Assembly: GCF_016097555.1 (NCBI RefSeq) | Contig: NC_054703.1 | Coordinates: forward strand, 19,416,479-19,480,478 | Direction: 5' to 3' | Origin: Gigantopelta aegis | Lineage: Eukaryota; Mollusca; Gastropoda; Neomphalida; Peltospiridae | DNA: 64,000 nucleotides | In this document: positions 11,860 to 24,156 of the stretch, one piece after another | How the letters are laid out: each line of letters starts with the position of its first letter | How positions within the stretch are numbered: the first letter of the stretch is position 1 | Notes under the pieces: model-generated | The model's input: only the letters and a program-made list of their open reading frames with translations | Database searches by the model: none | Told to the model about the DNA's origin: nothing | Program-made: the position numbers and the translations under genes

Positions 11860-14353
11860 TTATTTGATCAACAAATTATATTCGATACCATTCGTATTTA
11901 AAAACAAATTTTTTTAAATGTGAAAGTGAGTTTTTCCTTTGATGTATGTGAATTACTGATTACACCATCGGTATTGTGATAAAACAAAAGCCTGTTAGAC
12001 GGGTTAATCTACGATTAAAAAACATCTTAGTTAACATTTATCATTTTATTATTTAGGTGTAAGTTATATTTACATATATCTCTTCAGTGAATTTTATGAA
12101 ATAAGTTACTTAAAAATAATTGTGTATGACAAAACAAAATTACGATCAATCAACAAACACGTGAAAAGGCAGGATAAGCCCGATCACGTGGTTTGTTGTT
12201 GGTTTGTTATCAGAACAAGTTTGGAAATAAATAGTTAAAATATGGCTCGTCTCCCCACCACAGAGGATGTGACCATATCCCACTCCAGATATCGTTCCTA
12301 CAGGCCTAAATAAGCATCTAGTCATGGACTTTGCCCGGTACAAATGTGTCATTTGCCAAGCTTTGATAAACAAAAACTTAATTAATATTAAGAGTAAGTA
12401 TTTCTGTGCTGAAGCAGTGCAATGTAGTATGTTTTATAATGCATATTTAAAGGCTTTGTTGGTTGTTTTTTTGTTTTGTTTTTTTTTGCATTTTTTTACC
12501 ATATCATGCATGTGCTTATACTTGAACTGTCAGTAGAACGCCTTCAGGTTTTCTGTGGAAAGGTTTCCCATGTCTATTAATAGACCTGAGGTAGCCCTAT
12601 GCATTGCGAATGGCTCAATGACCAATGCATCCTTTAAATGAATGTTTTGGCCTATCCTTCTTAACCGAACAGTAGACGAATCATCTAGTTCCATTGTGTT
12701 TATTTAATGTAAATTGTACATCTGACACTGCACAGACCTACAGGTAGCAGTCATCATTTATGGCAGAATATTACCTTGGACGAGGCTCCGGGTTAACTGT
12801 CACTCTACGGTACCTTTACTTCAGTTTTTGTTGCATTTTTGATAAATGTCAATTAAGTATCCGAAGTTAAATGGAAACGTTTATTTTGAAGTAAGTAAAG
12901 TACACATTAGTCAGTATGTTTATCATTAGCTTTGTTATTATAAAGTTATTTGAGTTGCAAATGTGATTGAAATTTGTTTACATCTCGTAGGCCTTTCCAC
13001 AGTGACCAGACAATCATGAATTTTATTTTTAGTTGTTAAGTTTTTAACGTGTCTTTAATAAAGTAAATACTTCAGCTTGGATTCGTGGAAAGATGTTGAC
13101 TGTATTTTATTTTCAAATGAAATTGCAACATGTCAAAAGTTTGACAAAACGTCAACTTGCTTGATGATGAAAACGCAACCGACCTCCAAAGCTAAGTGTT
13201 TATAAATTGCATCACTTTATCCACCTTTGATTGTAGTTGTTATTTGACAGTTTTATTACTTTTTCCATATTTAATAGTGAACAGAATACAACAAAGACTT
13301 TTATGTAAACTGGATACCTATCGAACTTACTTGGGCCCAATTTGGCACACGGGGTTAGGCTACTGTTATAATATACTAGTATAATTATGTAACAGTACAT
13401 GATTAATAAAGGACAGCAGTAACATGTTTTAACACTTGGTGGCAGTCACATTTTCATTTATGATAGGTCACTTTGACAAGCACCACCAAACAATAATTAT
13501 TTCCAGGCCTTCAGCTGAAAGTGAAAGTTGAAAACCAGCGACATGTTCTGAATGGAATGTGCTCGAGAACAATTTAACTGGTTTTCGTTGAATCCTAAAC
13601 AAAAACACTAATTTTTTATGACTTTTGCTTCACGTTGAAACCATCTCGACTGTACAATTTGTTGCTGTCACATGAGTCACAAAATTACATGCAATCTGAA
13701 GTGAAGAGTAATAAGCGAATTGGTATAAAAAGAAAAGCCAAGGGCTTTAACTTTTCCTTCTGCATCCACCTCCTGCCCTACATACATGGACAAGTGAAAA
13801 TATTGGCGGACAAGTACATTTTGTGGTATACTTGTCCGGTGGACAAGATAATTTTTGTTCTTATTTCAATCACTGATATATTATTCGTAATTCATTTACA
13901 TTTGTTTCATAGACAACCTGTTGTGTTCTTGATGCCTCAATTTTTTTTACGAATGTGATCTTCCATACATTCCGCGTTTGTGACGTTCACATGGAACGGA
14001 TTTCGACGGTGTTAAAAAATTTACAAATATTCACTTCCTGGTAGGAATTTTACATTCGTTGACAACAAAGGTAACGAAGTAATTACAAAAACATTATTAT
14101 TATTTTACTTTGTATTTGACAAGGTAAACAATGTTGTTGTTAAATTTATCCAGTTGTTGGATTGAACATGCGCAGTAGCGATTTCCTGTTAATAGGACGG
14201 ATTCAGTAGATCCAGGATATAGTCACAGAGAACACCTTTTTTCATGTAAGTACTATGGAATTTACTATGTTATTTATTTCAGAGGCAACTGCTGTCTAAA
14301 TTGCACACACACACAAAAAGAGTATTAATTTGTTTATTTCCAAAACACCTTTA
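11860..14353. other. Intergenic stretch, no gene recognised
   Basis: Only short AT-rich open frames with no domain signature. A (ca)n stub near 14300. No SINE 3' end seen. Confidence 0.35.
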
Positions 14354-14362
14354 CTTTTCTTC

Positions 14363-15007
14363 GGTCACCCGAAATATGCCAAAAACCCGGTTTTTGGGAT
14401 ATTTACAATCAAAAAACCTTTTCGCAAGCAAAAAACCTCACAAAAACCATAATTCTGCAAAAATCATATCCAATAAGTTTTTTTTTATATACTTTATTGA
14501 CAGTTTATCAATATTATATGATTTACAATTTACATGAAGCACAAATATTGTTGTCAGACGTAAACATATGCATACGTCCGTTTCCGCCTTGTTTGTAAAA
14601 TGCGGAACAGGACTGATTTTAGGGTCCGACTATTTACCCCCAAGATACCCCCAAGACACGTATTGGATGAGCAGCTTTCGGGATTGTGCTATACGAAATA
14701 ATGAACAGGTGTGTTTCGAACAATAGGTATTGCTTTAGTGACGTTTTTTCTTTGGGAAAAAGTTTTTTGAGTGTAAATATACCAAAAACCCGCTTTACAA
14801 TATTTACAATAAAAAAAACCATTTCCCAATCAAAAAACCTCACAAAAGCGGGACAGAACAGATTTTAGAGTTTATGAAGCTCCAATCACAATTAACAGGT
14901 GTGTTTCGAACAATAGGTATTGCTTTAGTGACGTTTTTTCTTTGGGAAAAAGTTTTTTGATTGTAAAATATGCCAAAAACCGGGTTTTTGGCATATTTCG
15001 GGTGACC
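14363..15007. mobile_element. Non-autonomous DNA transposon with 9-bp target duplication
   Basis: Terminal inverted repeats start GGTCACCCGAAATATGCC at 14363 and mirror as GGCATATTTCGGGTGACC ending at 15007. The host duplication CTTTTCTTC lies at 14354-14362 and again at 15009-15017. The interior holds a duplicated ~85-bp block (14706-14790 and 14896-14980, with caataggtattgctttagtg). No transposase. A 9-bp duplication is typical of Mutator-like elements, but the family is not proven. Confidence 0.75.
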
Positions 15008-15017
15008 CCTTTTCTTC

Positions 15018-15839
15018 TTACCTCAAACCAAAAGTAGGAGGATTAGAGTGGAAGTGAAATTATGATGACCCATGAGGTACCAAAATTATTCTGCATTATA
15101 AAGAAAAATTGATGATGCCACATTGTCCTGTCATGGTCATTATTCATTAGATAAAATTCGACCAATCAGTCGAGCTTTATCTTGATTTAGAATCCGATTT
15201 TGTTGCTGGGCAGGGCTGGGTCACGTTTACCACTTATAATCTTATTTACGTTCGAGTCGACTCATTATGATTAACATTAGCTGCAAAGTTTGTAAATACA
15301 TTTAAAATTAGATTATAGAACAAATAAATATACCGGAACATATGTCGTTGAAAACTAAACTTAGCCAGACAATAAAATTATCTTCCGTCTTTCTGATTGT
15401 TGTAAAAAAATTCCGAGTGCTATTGTGTACTACGTCACAGGTTTATGCGTGGGTGGTTATAAAATATAGAATCCATAGATACGAAACAATACCGTTAAAC
15501 TAGACGAGATAAAATCATTATAGCTATGATAGAATGCATAAAACAAATGAAATAACTTGCTGAGATATTTAGTACTGTTTCCGTATTCTAAATACCACGT
15601 AGCATAAACCGACTATGGATTTGGCCGAAAATAAGTGTGATGAAGGCTGTGCTTGCATAGTGACACATGGACTTAAAAATTCTTTTGCGTTTTATATTTA
15701 TTTTTATTTTGTTTGTTTGAGTTTATTTTATTATTATTATTTCTTTTAATTATTTTTTTATGTGTGTGTTTTGTTTGTTTGTTTAAGATTCTCTTCCTTC
15801 TCTCTCTCAAATGTCAAAAAAAAAACTCCCCGACATTGA

Positions 15840-15840
<1 letters not shown>
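15018..15840. other. Intergenic stretch, nothing recognised
   Basis: No exon or repeat boundary I can support. Confidence 0.35.
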
Positions 15841-16053
<213 letters not shown>

Positions 16054-16134
16054 TAATATTCCACATAGCACGCCATGAGAAAAACGTTATTTAAAGGATC
16101 TGCTCCCGCTAAATAATTTAAGCAATAAATCATC

Positions 16135-16310
16135 GACCTCGGTGATGTCGTGGTTAAGCCATCGGACACAATGCTGGTAGGTATTGGGTTCGCTGCCCGG
16201 TACCGGCTCCCACCCAGAGCGAGTTTTAACGACTCAATGAGTAGATGTAAGACCACTACACCCTCTTCTCTCTCACTAACCACTAACCCACTGTCCTGGA
16301 CAGATAGCTG

Positions 16311-16363
<53 letters not shown>
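16135..16363 (+). mobile_element. tRNA-derived SINE, 'cctcggtg' head type, with (GT)n
   Basis: Polymerase III-like boxes: A-like gtcgtggttaagccatcgg and B-like gggttcgctgcccgg, followed by gagcgagttttaacgactca and ctctcactaaccactaaccc. It ends at a (gt)n tract, 16313-16363. The same body occurs in reverse at 27905-28115, and the same head at 58090. Confidence 0.65.
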
Positions 16364-16364
<1 letters not shown>

Positions 16365-16549
16365 CCAGGACATCGTACTTGAACCTTAATTGATATAAGC
16401 AGGAAAATAAGTTGAAATGAAATAAGCAATAAATCTGTCAAAGACATGCAGTGTGTTATTTGAAATAGTATTCATTCTGTGTCAATCGCCTGTAGGCCTG
16501 GGGGGGGGGGGGGGGGCGTTTAAAGTGGCAGTCCTCCTACAATCGGAAA

Positions 16550-16910
16550 CAAGTTTGTTTTGTTTAACGACAAAACTAGAGCACATTGATTTATTAATCA
16601 TCGGCTATTGGATGTCAAATATTTGGTAATTTGGACATATAGTCTTAAAGAGGAAACCCGCTACATTTTTACATTATGTTATATAGGGATTAACGTATAC
16701 ATTCAGAGCAAGCTGTTTTAGCGCACGCCTCTCATGGGCTCCTCCGTCCAGGACAGGAGTTTGTCCATTAGTAGCAAGGGGTCTTTTATATACACCATCC
16801 CACAGACAGGATTGCACATACCACGGCCTTTCGTATACAAGTCGTGGTACACTGGTTGGAATAAGAAATAGCCCAACGAGCCCACCCACGGGGATCGATC
16901 CTAGTCCTAT
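16550..16910 (-). mobile_element. tRNA-derived SINE interrupted by another repeat
   Basis: The minus-strand 3' end lies at the left (gagcacattgatttattaat, catcggctattggatgtcaa) and the body resumes at 16765 (agtagcaaggggtcttttat) to ggggatcgatcc. The insert, about 16665-16765, carries attcagagcaagctgtttta with gcgcacgcct, a module also at 43190-43250 and 61170-61215. Confidence 0.75.
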
Positions 16911-17419
16911 ATTATCATGGTCAAAATCAGCTCTTCTTTGTAAACTTACAACATCTTTTGGAATCCGTTTTGTATAGTGATATTGTATTGAATTAATTGC
17001 TAATGGCAGATTGGTATTCATTAATTAGATACATGTTACGGCTTCTGTCACACATTTATAAAAGGTTACATTGTTTATATATTACTGGTATATAGGTTAC
17101 CTCATGTTATCATAAATGCTACCCCCCCCCACCCCCCCCCCCCCCCAAAAAAAAAACAACAACAAAAAACAAAAACAAAAAGCCAACAACAACACACAAA
17201 CAACAAATTATTTTAGGGTGGAAGTAGTTTTAAGTGAATGCTTTGTTGTAAACTGGAAATATTCCGTTTTCTTTTCATTCGAATCATTTTCGCAAGTTAG
17301 GCACGAATCTATGAATTTTAGTAGGGGTGGGATGACAACATCAAGAAATGTAGTTCGGGGTCCTCACCTTATACAGAGGCTAAATTAACGTATTACTTTA
17401 TCAAAAAGTTTAACACCCA

Positions 17420-17527
17420 ATAGTCGATCTCTATTTTTGTGCTGTGGTGTCGTTGAACATTCATTCATTCCTTTATTCATTCATTGATTCATTCATTGAC
17501 TGATTCATTCATTCATTCATTCATTCA
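17420..17527 (+). mobile_element. LINE 3' tail with (ATTC)n repeat
   Basis: acacccaatagtcgatctct, gtgctgtggtgtcgttgaac, then about 70 bp of (attc)n. The gtgtcgtt end matches the LINE 3' end at 38020-38107 and the SINE 3' end. It lies about 150 bp upstream of the start codon of the membrane collagen gene, so it may overlap that gene's promoter or 5' UTR. Confidence 0.6.
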
Positions 17528-17673
17528 TGGTAAAAAAAATAGTCCGCTGCTGCAAGTCTAGAGCGCAACTGCAGTCTGTCTGTTCCCAGGCAGAGAATGT
17601 GATTTTATCTTATCAGCTATTATTGCCAAATGTCTTAGAGACACTGTTTTATAAGGAAAGAAAACAACACAAA

Positions 17674-17901
17674 ATGGCGACCCCGTATCGCTCGTTGATT
17701 CTAGGTCTTCTTTATTTCATATGCTTTGTCCAAATCTGCGTTTTCATTAGTTTCTCGATGCTGCACCTGCGCGAACAAGCACAGCTGGATGAAGAATATG
17801 CCGCCCTTAAGAGGAAAATCAGTTACTTGAAAACCAACTGCAAACCGCTATCCGTGGGCAGTTTGGCCAGTCTGACGCCAGTTGCTTATATTGACGTATT
17901 G
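17674..17901 (+). CDS. Collagen-Ig-MAM gene exon 1: cytosolic tail, TM anchor, stalk
   Basis: 76 codons from ATG 17674 (context cacaaaATGG). A 7-residue N-tail (MATPYRS) precedes a ~22-residue hydrophobic segment ([20 protein letters not shown]), then a charged, heptad-like stalk ([20 protein letters not shown]). The absence of a cleavable signal and the basic residue on the N side suggest a type II anchor. The donor is TTG|GTGAGT, phase 0. An in-frame ATG at 17527 exists but begins in LINE-tail sequence, so the later start is preferred. Confidence 0.8.
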
Positions 17902-20277
17902 GTGAGTAGGCTATTCGAGAAGCAGGATATAACTCGGACACTAAAGGTTGAAGTTTGTTTTGTTTAATGACACCACTAGAGCACATTGCAAGGCCGTAGC
18001 TAACGGGGGGGGGGGGGGGAGGTAAAAAATCCGGAAAAAATTATAAAAACTTAAAAATAATTCTCTTCTTAACCGTTTAAGGAGTTTTATACTATTAACT
18101 ACTCAGTTCCCCCCCCCCCCCCCCCAACTCCTTCAAAAAAAAAAAAAAAAAAAAAAAAAACAAGAAAAAAAAGAAAAGAAAAGAAAAAGAAAGAAAAAAA
18201 AACCATCCTTGGTACGGCACTGCATCTACTGGATGTCAAACATTTGGTAATTCTGACTCATAGTCGTCACAGGAAACACGCTAAATGTTTCCATTAGCAA
18301 CAAGGCATTTTTTATATGTGCACTTTGCCACATAAAGGAAAGCACATACCATGGCTTTTGACCAGTTGAGATGCACTGGTTGGAACTAGATAAACACAAT
18401 CAGGTGATGGATCCACTGAGGTAGTTCGATCTTGCAACGCAAGCACCTGAAGCGAGCGTTCGGTGGAATGCGGTAAATTCTGCCCCCCTAGCTACCCACT
18501 AGAACGCTCGCCTGAGGTGCTTGGTTCTAGGATGTAAAGTAAAGTTTGTTTTATTTAACGACGCCACTAGAGCACATTGATTTTTAATCTTATCATCGGC
18601 TATTGGACGTCAAACATATGGTCATTCTGACACTGTTTTTAGAGGAAACCCGCTGTCGCCACATAGGCTACTCTTTTTTACGACAGGCAGCAAGGGATCT
18701 TTTATTTGCGCTTCCCACAGGCAGGATAGCACAAACCATGGCCTTTGTTGAACCAGTTATGGATCACTGGTCGGTGCAAGTGGTTTACACCTACCCATTG
18801 AGCCTTGCGGTTCTAGGATGTAATCACCTCGGTAGATCCACTCAGTTTTCCCATACCAACCAGTAGTGCTACTATATACTATGTGCTTTCCAATTTGAAG
18901 AGGGGGCGGCACGTAGCCCAGTGGTACAGCACTCGCATAATGCGCGATCTGTCTAGGATCGATCCCCGTTGGTGGGCTCATTTTGCTATTTCTCGTTTCA
19001 GCCAGTGCCCCACAACAGGTGCAACAAAGGCTGTGGTATATATTATCCTGTCTATGGGATGGTGCATATAAAAGATCCCATGTTGCTAATCGAAAAGAGT
19101 AGCCCATGAAGTGGCGACAACGGGTTTCCTCTTTCAATATTTATGTGGTCCTTAACCATATGTCCGCCGCCATATAACCGTAAATAAAATGTGTTGAGTT
19201 CGTCGTTAAATAAAACTTTCTTCCTTCCAATCTGTAGACAAGTGCATGTATAAATGATCCTTTGCTGCTAATGGGAAAATGGAGCGGGTTTCCTCAGGAT
19301 ACTATGTGTTAGAAATATATTATCAAATGTTTGACATCCGATAGCTGATGATTAATGAATCAGATGATGTGTTCTAGATAGTGGTTTTAAACAACAAATT
19401 TTAACTGAATATTAATATAAGTGTCAGAATTATTATATGTATACGAGTTTGATAACCAATAGACTATTATTAATGAATCGAAGCGCTCGCTTAATTCGCG
19501 GTCGGTTTGGTATCGATCCCCGTCGGTGGTCCCATTAGGCTATTTCTCGTTATAGCCAGTGATCTACGACTGGTATATCAAAGGTCGTGGTATGTGCTAT
19601 CTTGTCTGTGGGATGGTGCATATAAAAGATCCCTTGATACTAATGGAAGAATGTAGCGGGTTTCCTCTCTAAGCCTGTGACGGTACATGTTCTTAATTTG
19701 TTTTCGCCTGTGGCTATTTTAATTGTGTTAGAGGGCCATGTGCAGTTTCATTGCACTTAGCCCAGGTGGGCAACTTGTTACGTAATACTTCTGCGCGACG
19801 GTCCTCGAGCTGTACTTCTAATACACACCCAGCCAGGTGCGGAGGCCATGTGGCGAGTAGTTACGTAATACCTCCGCGAGTGCGGTTTTTACAATCGTGA
19901 TTTGGCGACGATGGCGTCAGCCAGTCTGACGATCAGAGAAAAATATATCGACTTGGGAGAGGTGGAATATCAGATGATAGGTGAGGTACCGCGTTGTACC
20001 CTCAGGCGATATTCGCTGTCTCTGAGAGTTTTGAATAAATAGCTAGGGTTTAGAGATATCTAGGAGAACTAGGAATGCTCCAGGGGATCACGGACGTCGT
20101 CCACTGAACGATCTATATTAGTTCAGACGGGACTTTGGTAAATATATATATATTTTCGGCTCTGTGTATAGCCTTGATGTGATTGATGTGACTTTAAATA
20201 TTTTAATACTGTATTATACCAATATTATTTAGACGGTGCTGCCGGTCATCTGACGCAGTATTCCGTAGGCTCACCGT

Positions 20278-20332
<55 letters not shown>

Positions 20333-23300
20333 TTAGCCAGTCATCCTAGAGGACCTAGGTAAACTGTAGGTTATTGTCTTTATTGTGATAGGTACCAGTA
20401 TTAATTCTGTATTACAAGGTTATTGAATGAGTAGTTAGGGTTAATTAAAAATTAACCAGTTAGGAATAGTGTTGTAATTCGTTTATTAATTAAGTTCCCC
20501 TGGAAGCGTTTCTCCATTATCGCACGTGTGTGTGTTAGCGTTTCTCAATTATTTCACGTGTGGGTGTTGTGTTACGGTGAAGTGATTAGCATATTGTGTA
20601 AACTAGACACCTAGACATTAACTAATTAAGTTATCAGTTCTGGGTTGTTATTATTGTTGTTATTAATTAACTACTGCGGCAGTACATTTGTCAGCGTAGG
20701 TTAATACAGATTCCAAAGTGTATTGTGTTTTTGTTGTGTTTTCTAGTGAACTAAACGTGCTATAATAATATATACTTTATATAAGATCGTATCTCTGATC
20801 ATACCTAGACGAGCCAAAGCGGTTTTGAACTGCCCGTTACAGAGAGATCTAATAGATATACAGTTAGTAGAGATATTTGGATAATCGTGTTTTATTCAGT
20901 TACGGGTATTATAGAATCCCCGTGACAAAGCCTATATGTAAGAATTACCAAATGTTTGACATCGAATAGCTGATGATTAATAAATCAATGTGCTTCAGTG
21001 GTGTCGTTAAACAAAATAAATCTTGTTTGTAAGTTAATGTATTTACGTTTAAGAAAAATGGGCTTCGTAAATTCGGCCATAAGTGTTGTATCTGAAATTC
21101 ATAGTTTGCACTAAAATTAGAATACCAGTTTTTGTGCGAACCTAGCGTAGACACTGTCAAAGATACTTCCTACTATATCCGAAACTGGTAGCGTGACCTG
21201 CCATTCAATGGGATTCAAATTATGGGTGAGTGTTTGTGCATTTATAATACGATTTTAGCTTGCTTTGATTAAAAGATGGGTGTGTATTGGTTGACAAATA
21301 GTCCTTTCTTTTAGGACACTAACGAACAAGTTAAAAGTTTCCTTTAACACACCACTAGAGTACATCAATTTATTAAAAAAAGAAGTTTGTTTTATTTAAC
21401 AACACTACTAGAGCACATTGATTTATTAATCATCGGCTATTGGTGGTTATTTTGACATATAGTCTTAGAGAGGAAACCGGCTAAATTCAACATCCCACAG
21501 ACAGGATAGCACATACCACGGTTTTTAATATACCAGTCGTGGTGCACTGGCTAGAATAAGAAATAGCCCAATGGACCTACCGACGGAGATCGATCCCAGA
21601 TGGACCGCACATCAGAGGAGCACTTTGCCACTGGGCTACGTCCCGCCACATGTAGTTGTACGCGTGTAAGTCAAAAAGAGAGTTTGTAAATTCAGCCCTT
21701 AGCTTTTTGGCTGTCTTAATCCGCACGAAATTGTGATATCAATTTGAGTGGCAACCTATGAATGTTTCACTTAGAACAGTACCCTGTATACTAATATTAG
21801 TGCAAATCAAATTACATGGATTTACAGGATGGATCAAACAGCATTGGATTATAATACATTCTTTAAATCTGACCAATAGAGGGTATGACTATATTTAATG
21901 CTATATTTAAAGTTATATATGCATATACTTTACCAAAGAAACTAATGAAAGTGGAAGGCCCTATTTTCAGCCCGTGAAAATGCACACAAATGTGTTACAA
22001 AACTGTAAAATAGCTATATAAAGTTACAATAGAGTGAAACAGGTCCGTGACACTGAAACGGGAAAATACACTCTGAAAATGGTCTGGAGCTTTTCCGCCA
22101 TACCCGTTACTTCTCAGACGTGCGTGCGTTTTTAAAATTATGAAAAATGCATATTGTGAACCAAAAACATTTCGGATGTACACAAATTGATAATTTAAAC
22201 CACACAATGTAAATAATGTCTGATTTCAAGTAACAACATGCAAAACAAGGGCGGGTTAAAAGGGAAAGACGGGGAAGGGGGAGCCCTGTCCATCCCTAAA
22301 TAATAACTATCCTTTTTGCAGCAATTTGTTCAAAATTTTCACATTAGGAATATCAAACGTTTCTGAAGTGCACTTTTAAGGAGTTGGTCTATGTGCCCTT
22401 TTAAGGAGTTGGTCTATGTGCCCTTTTAAGGAGTTGGTCTATGTGCACGTTTAAGGAGTTGGTCTATGTGCACTTTTAAGGAGTTGGTCTATGTGCACTT
22501 TTAAGGAGTTGGTCTATGTGCCCTTTTAAGGAGTTGGTCTATGTGCCCTTTTAAGGAGTTGGTCTATGTGCCCTTTTAAGGAGTTGGTCTATGTGCCCTT
22601 TTAAGGAGTTGGTCTATGTGCACTTTTAAGGAGTTGGTCTATGTGCCCTTTTAAGGAGTTGGTCTATGTGCACTTTTAAGGAGTTGGTCTATGTGTACTT
22701 TTAAGGAGTTGGTCTATGTGCCCTTTTAAGGAGTTGGTCTATGTGCCCTTTTAAGGAATTGGTCTATGTCTCCTCCACAAAATACGTCCCAAAAACAAGA
22801 GATCCGGCTTGCAATGGCTTGAAACTCGTATCAGTGCGTTTCACACATCAATGTTTAAAATACAATAATAATAACGACAATAATAAACAAATTATATCAG
22901 TTTACACAAGAGTATTACATTTTACGAACATTTTCATTCCAGGATGAAGAACACCGCGCACGAGCACCCAATGCACGCAATGCACGCGCCACCCCTGCCC
23001 CCGTGGACGCCATCCTGTCTAACATCATGAACAAACAGGTAAGATGTGGTGACCACATATGAACAAACAGGTAAGATGTGGTGACCACATATGAACAAAC
23101 AGGTAAGATGTGGTGACCACATATGAACAACAAAACTGTTGACGAGTTATTATTCGAACGGGCGGGACGTAGCCCAGTGGTAACGCTCGCCTGATTCGCG
23201 GTCGATCTAGGATCGATTCCCGTGGGTGAACTCATTGCGCTATTTCTAGTTCCAGCCAGTGCACTACGACTGGTATATCAAAGGTCATGGTATTTGCTAT

Positions 23301-24076
23301 CCTGTCTATGGGATGGTGTATATAAAATATCTCTTGGTACTAATGGAAAAAATTAGCGGGTTTCCTCTCTAAAACTATATGGTATAATTATCACATGTTT
23401 GACATCCAATAGCCGACGATTAATAAATCAATGTGCTCCACTGTTGTCATTAAATAAAACAAAAACAAAAAATCAAGAATAAAACGCAGACTGAAAATCT
23501 TCGAACATTTTCAACATTCTTTGCGAATATTGAAATTGCTAGCTTATAAAACTAAGTAGGCTACGTCTTAGGCCTATCTTCACATATAAACAGAATACGG
23601 TTAGAGGGGGTACAACACTAAGGACGTCCTGGCCCTATCTTCACATATAAACAGAATACGGTTAGAGGAGGTACAACACTAAGGACGTCCTGGCCCTATC
23701 TTCACATATAAACAGAATACGGTTAGAGGAGGTACAACACTAAGGACGTCCTGGCCCTATCTTCACATATAAACAGAATACGGTTAAGGAGTACACCACT
23801 NNNNNNNNNNNNNNNNNNNNNNNNNNNNNNNNNNNNNNNNNNNNNNNNNNNNNNNNNNNNNNNNNNNNNNNNNNNNNNNNNNNNNNNNNNNNNNNNNNNN
23901 NNNNNNNNNNNNNNNNNNNNNNNNNNNNNNNNNNNNNNNNNNNNNNNNNNNNNNNNNNNNNNNNNNNNNNNNNNNNNNNNNNNNNNNNNNNNNNNNNNNN
24001 CTCTGTGTGTATGTGTGTGTGTGTGTCTGTGTGTGCGTGTGTTTATCTCTGTGTGTGTGTGTGTGTGTGTGTGTAT

Positions 24077-24156
<80 letters not shown>

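Noticed and set aside
12146..12536. Short open frames in the 12-14 kb intergenic region
   Set aside because: No conserved motif, splice context or codon pattern beyond chance.
17527..17673. Upstream in-frame ATG extending the collagen gene by 49 residues
   Set aside because: It begins at the end of a LINE (ATTC)n tail, and the extension would put a polar segment before the anchor without family support; the ATG at 17674 has a better context.
22368..22769. CRISPR-like regular repeat
   Set aside because: The 25-bp units are directly adjacent without unique spacers, in a eukaryotic intron; it is a minisatellite.
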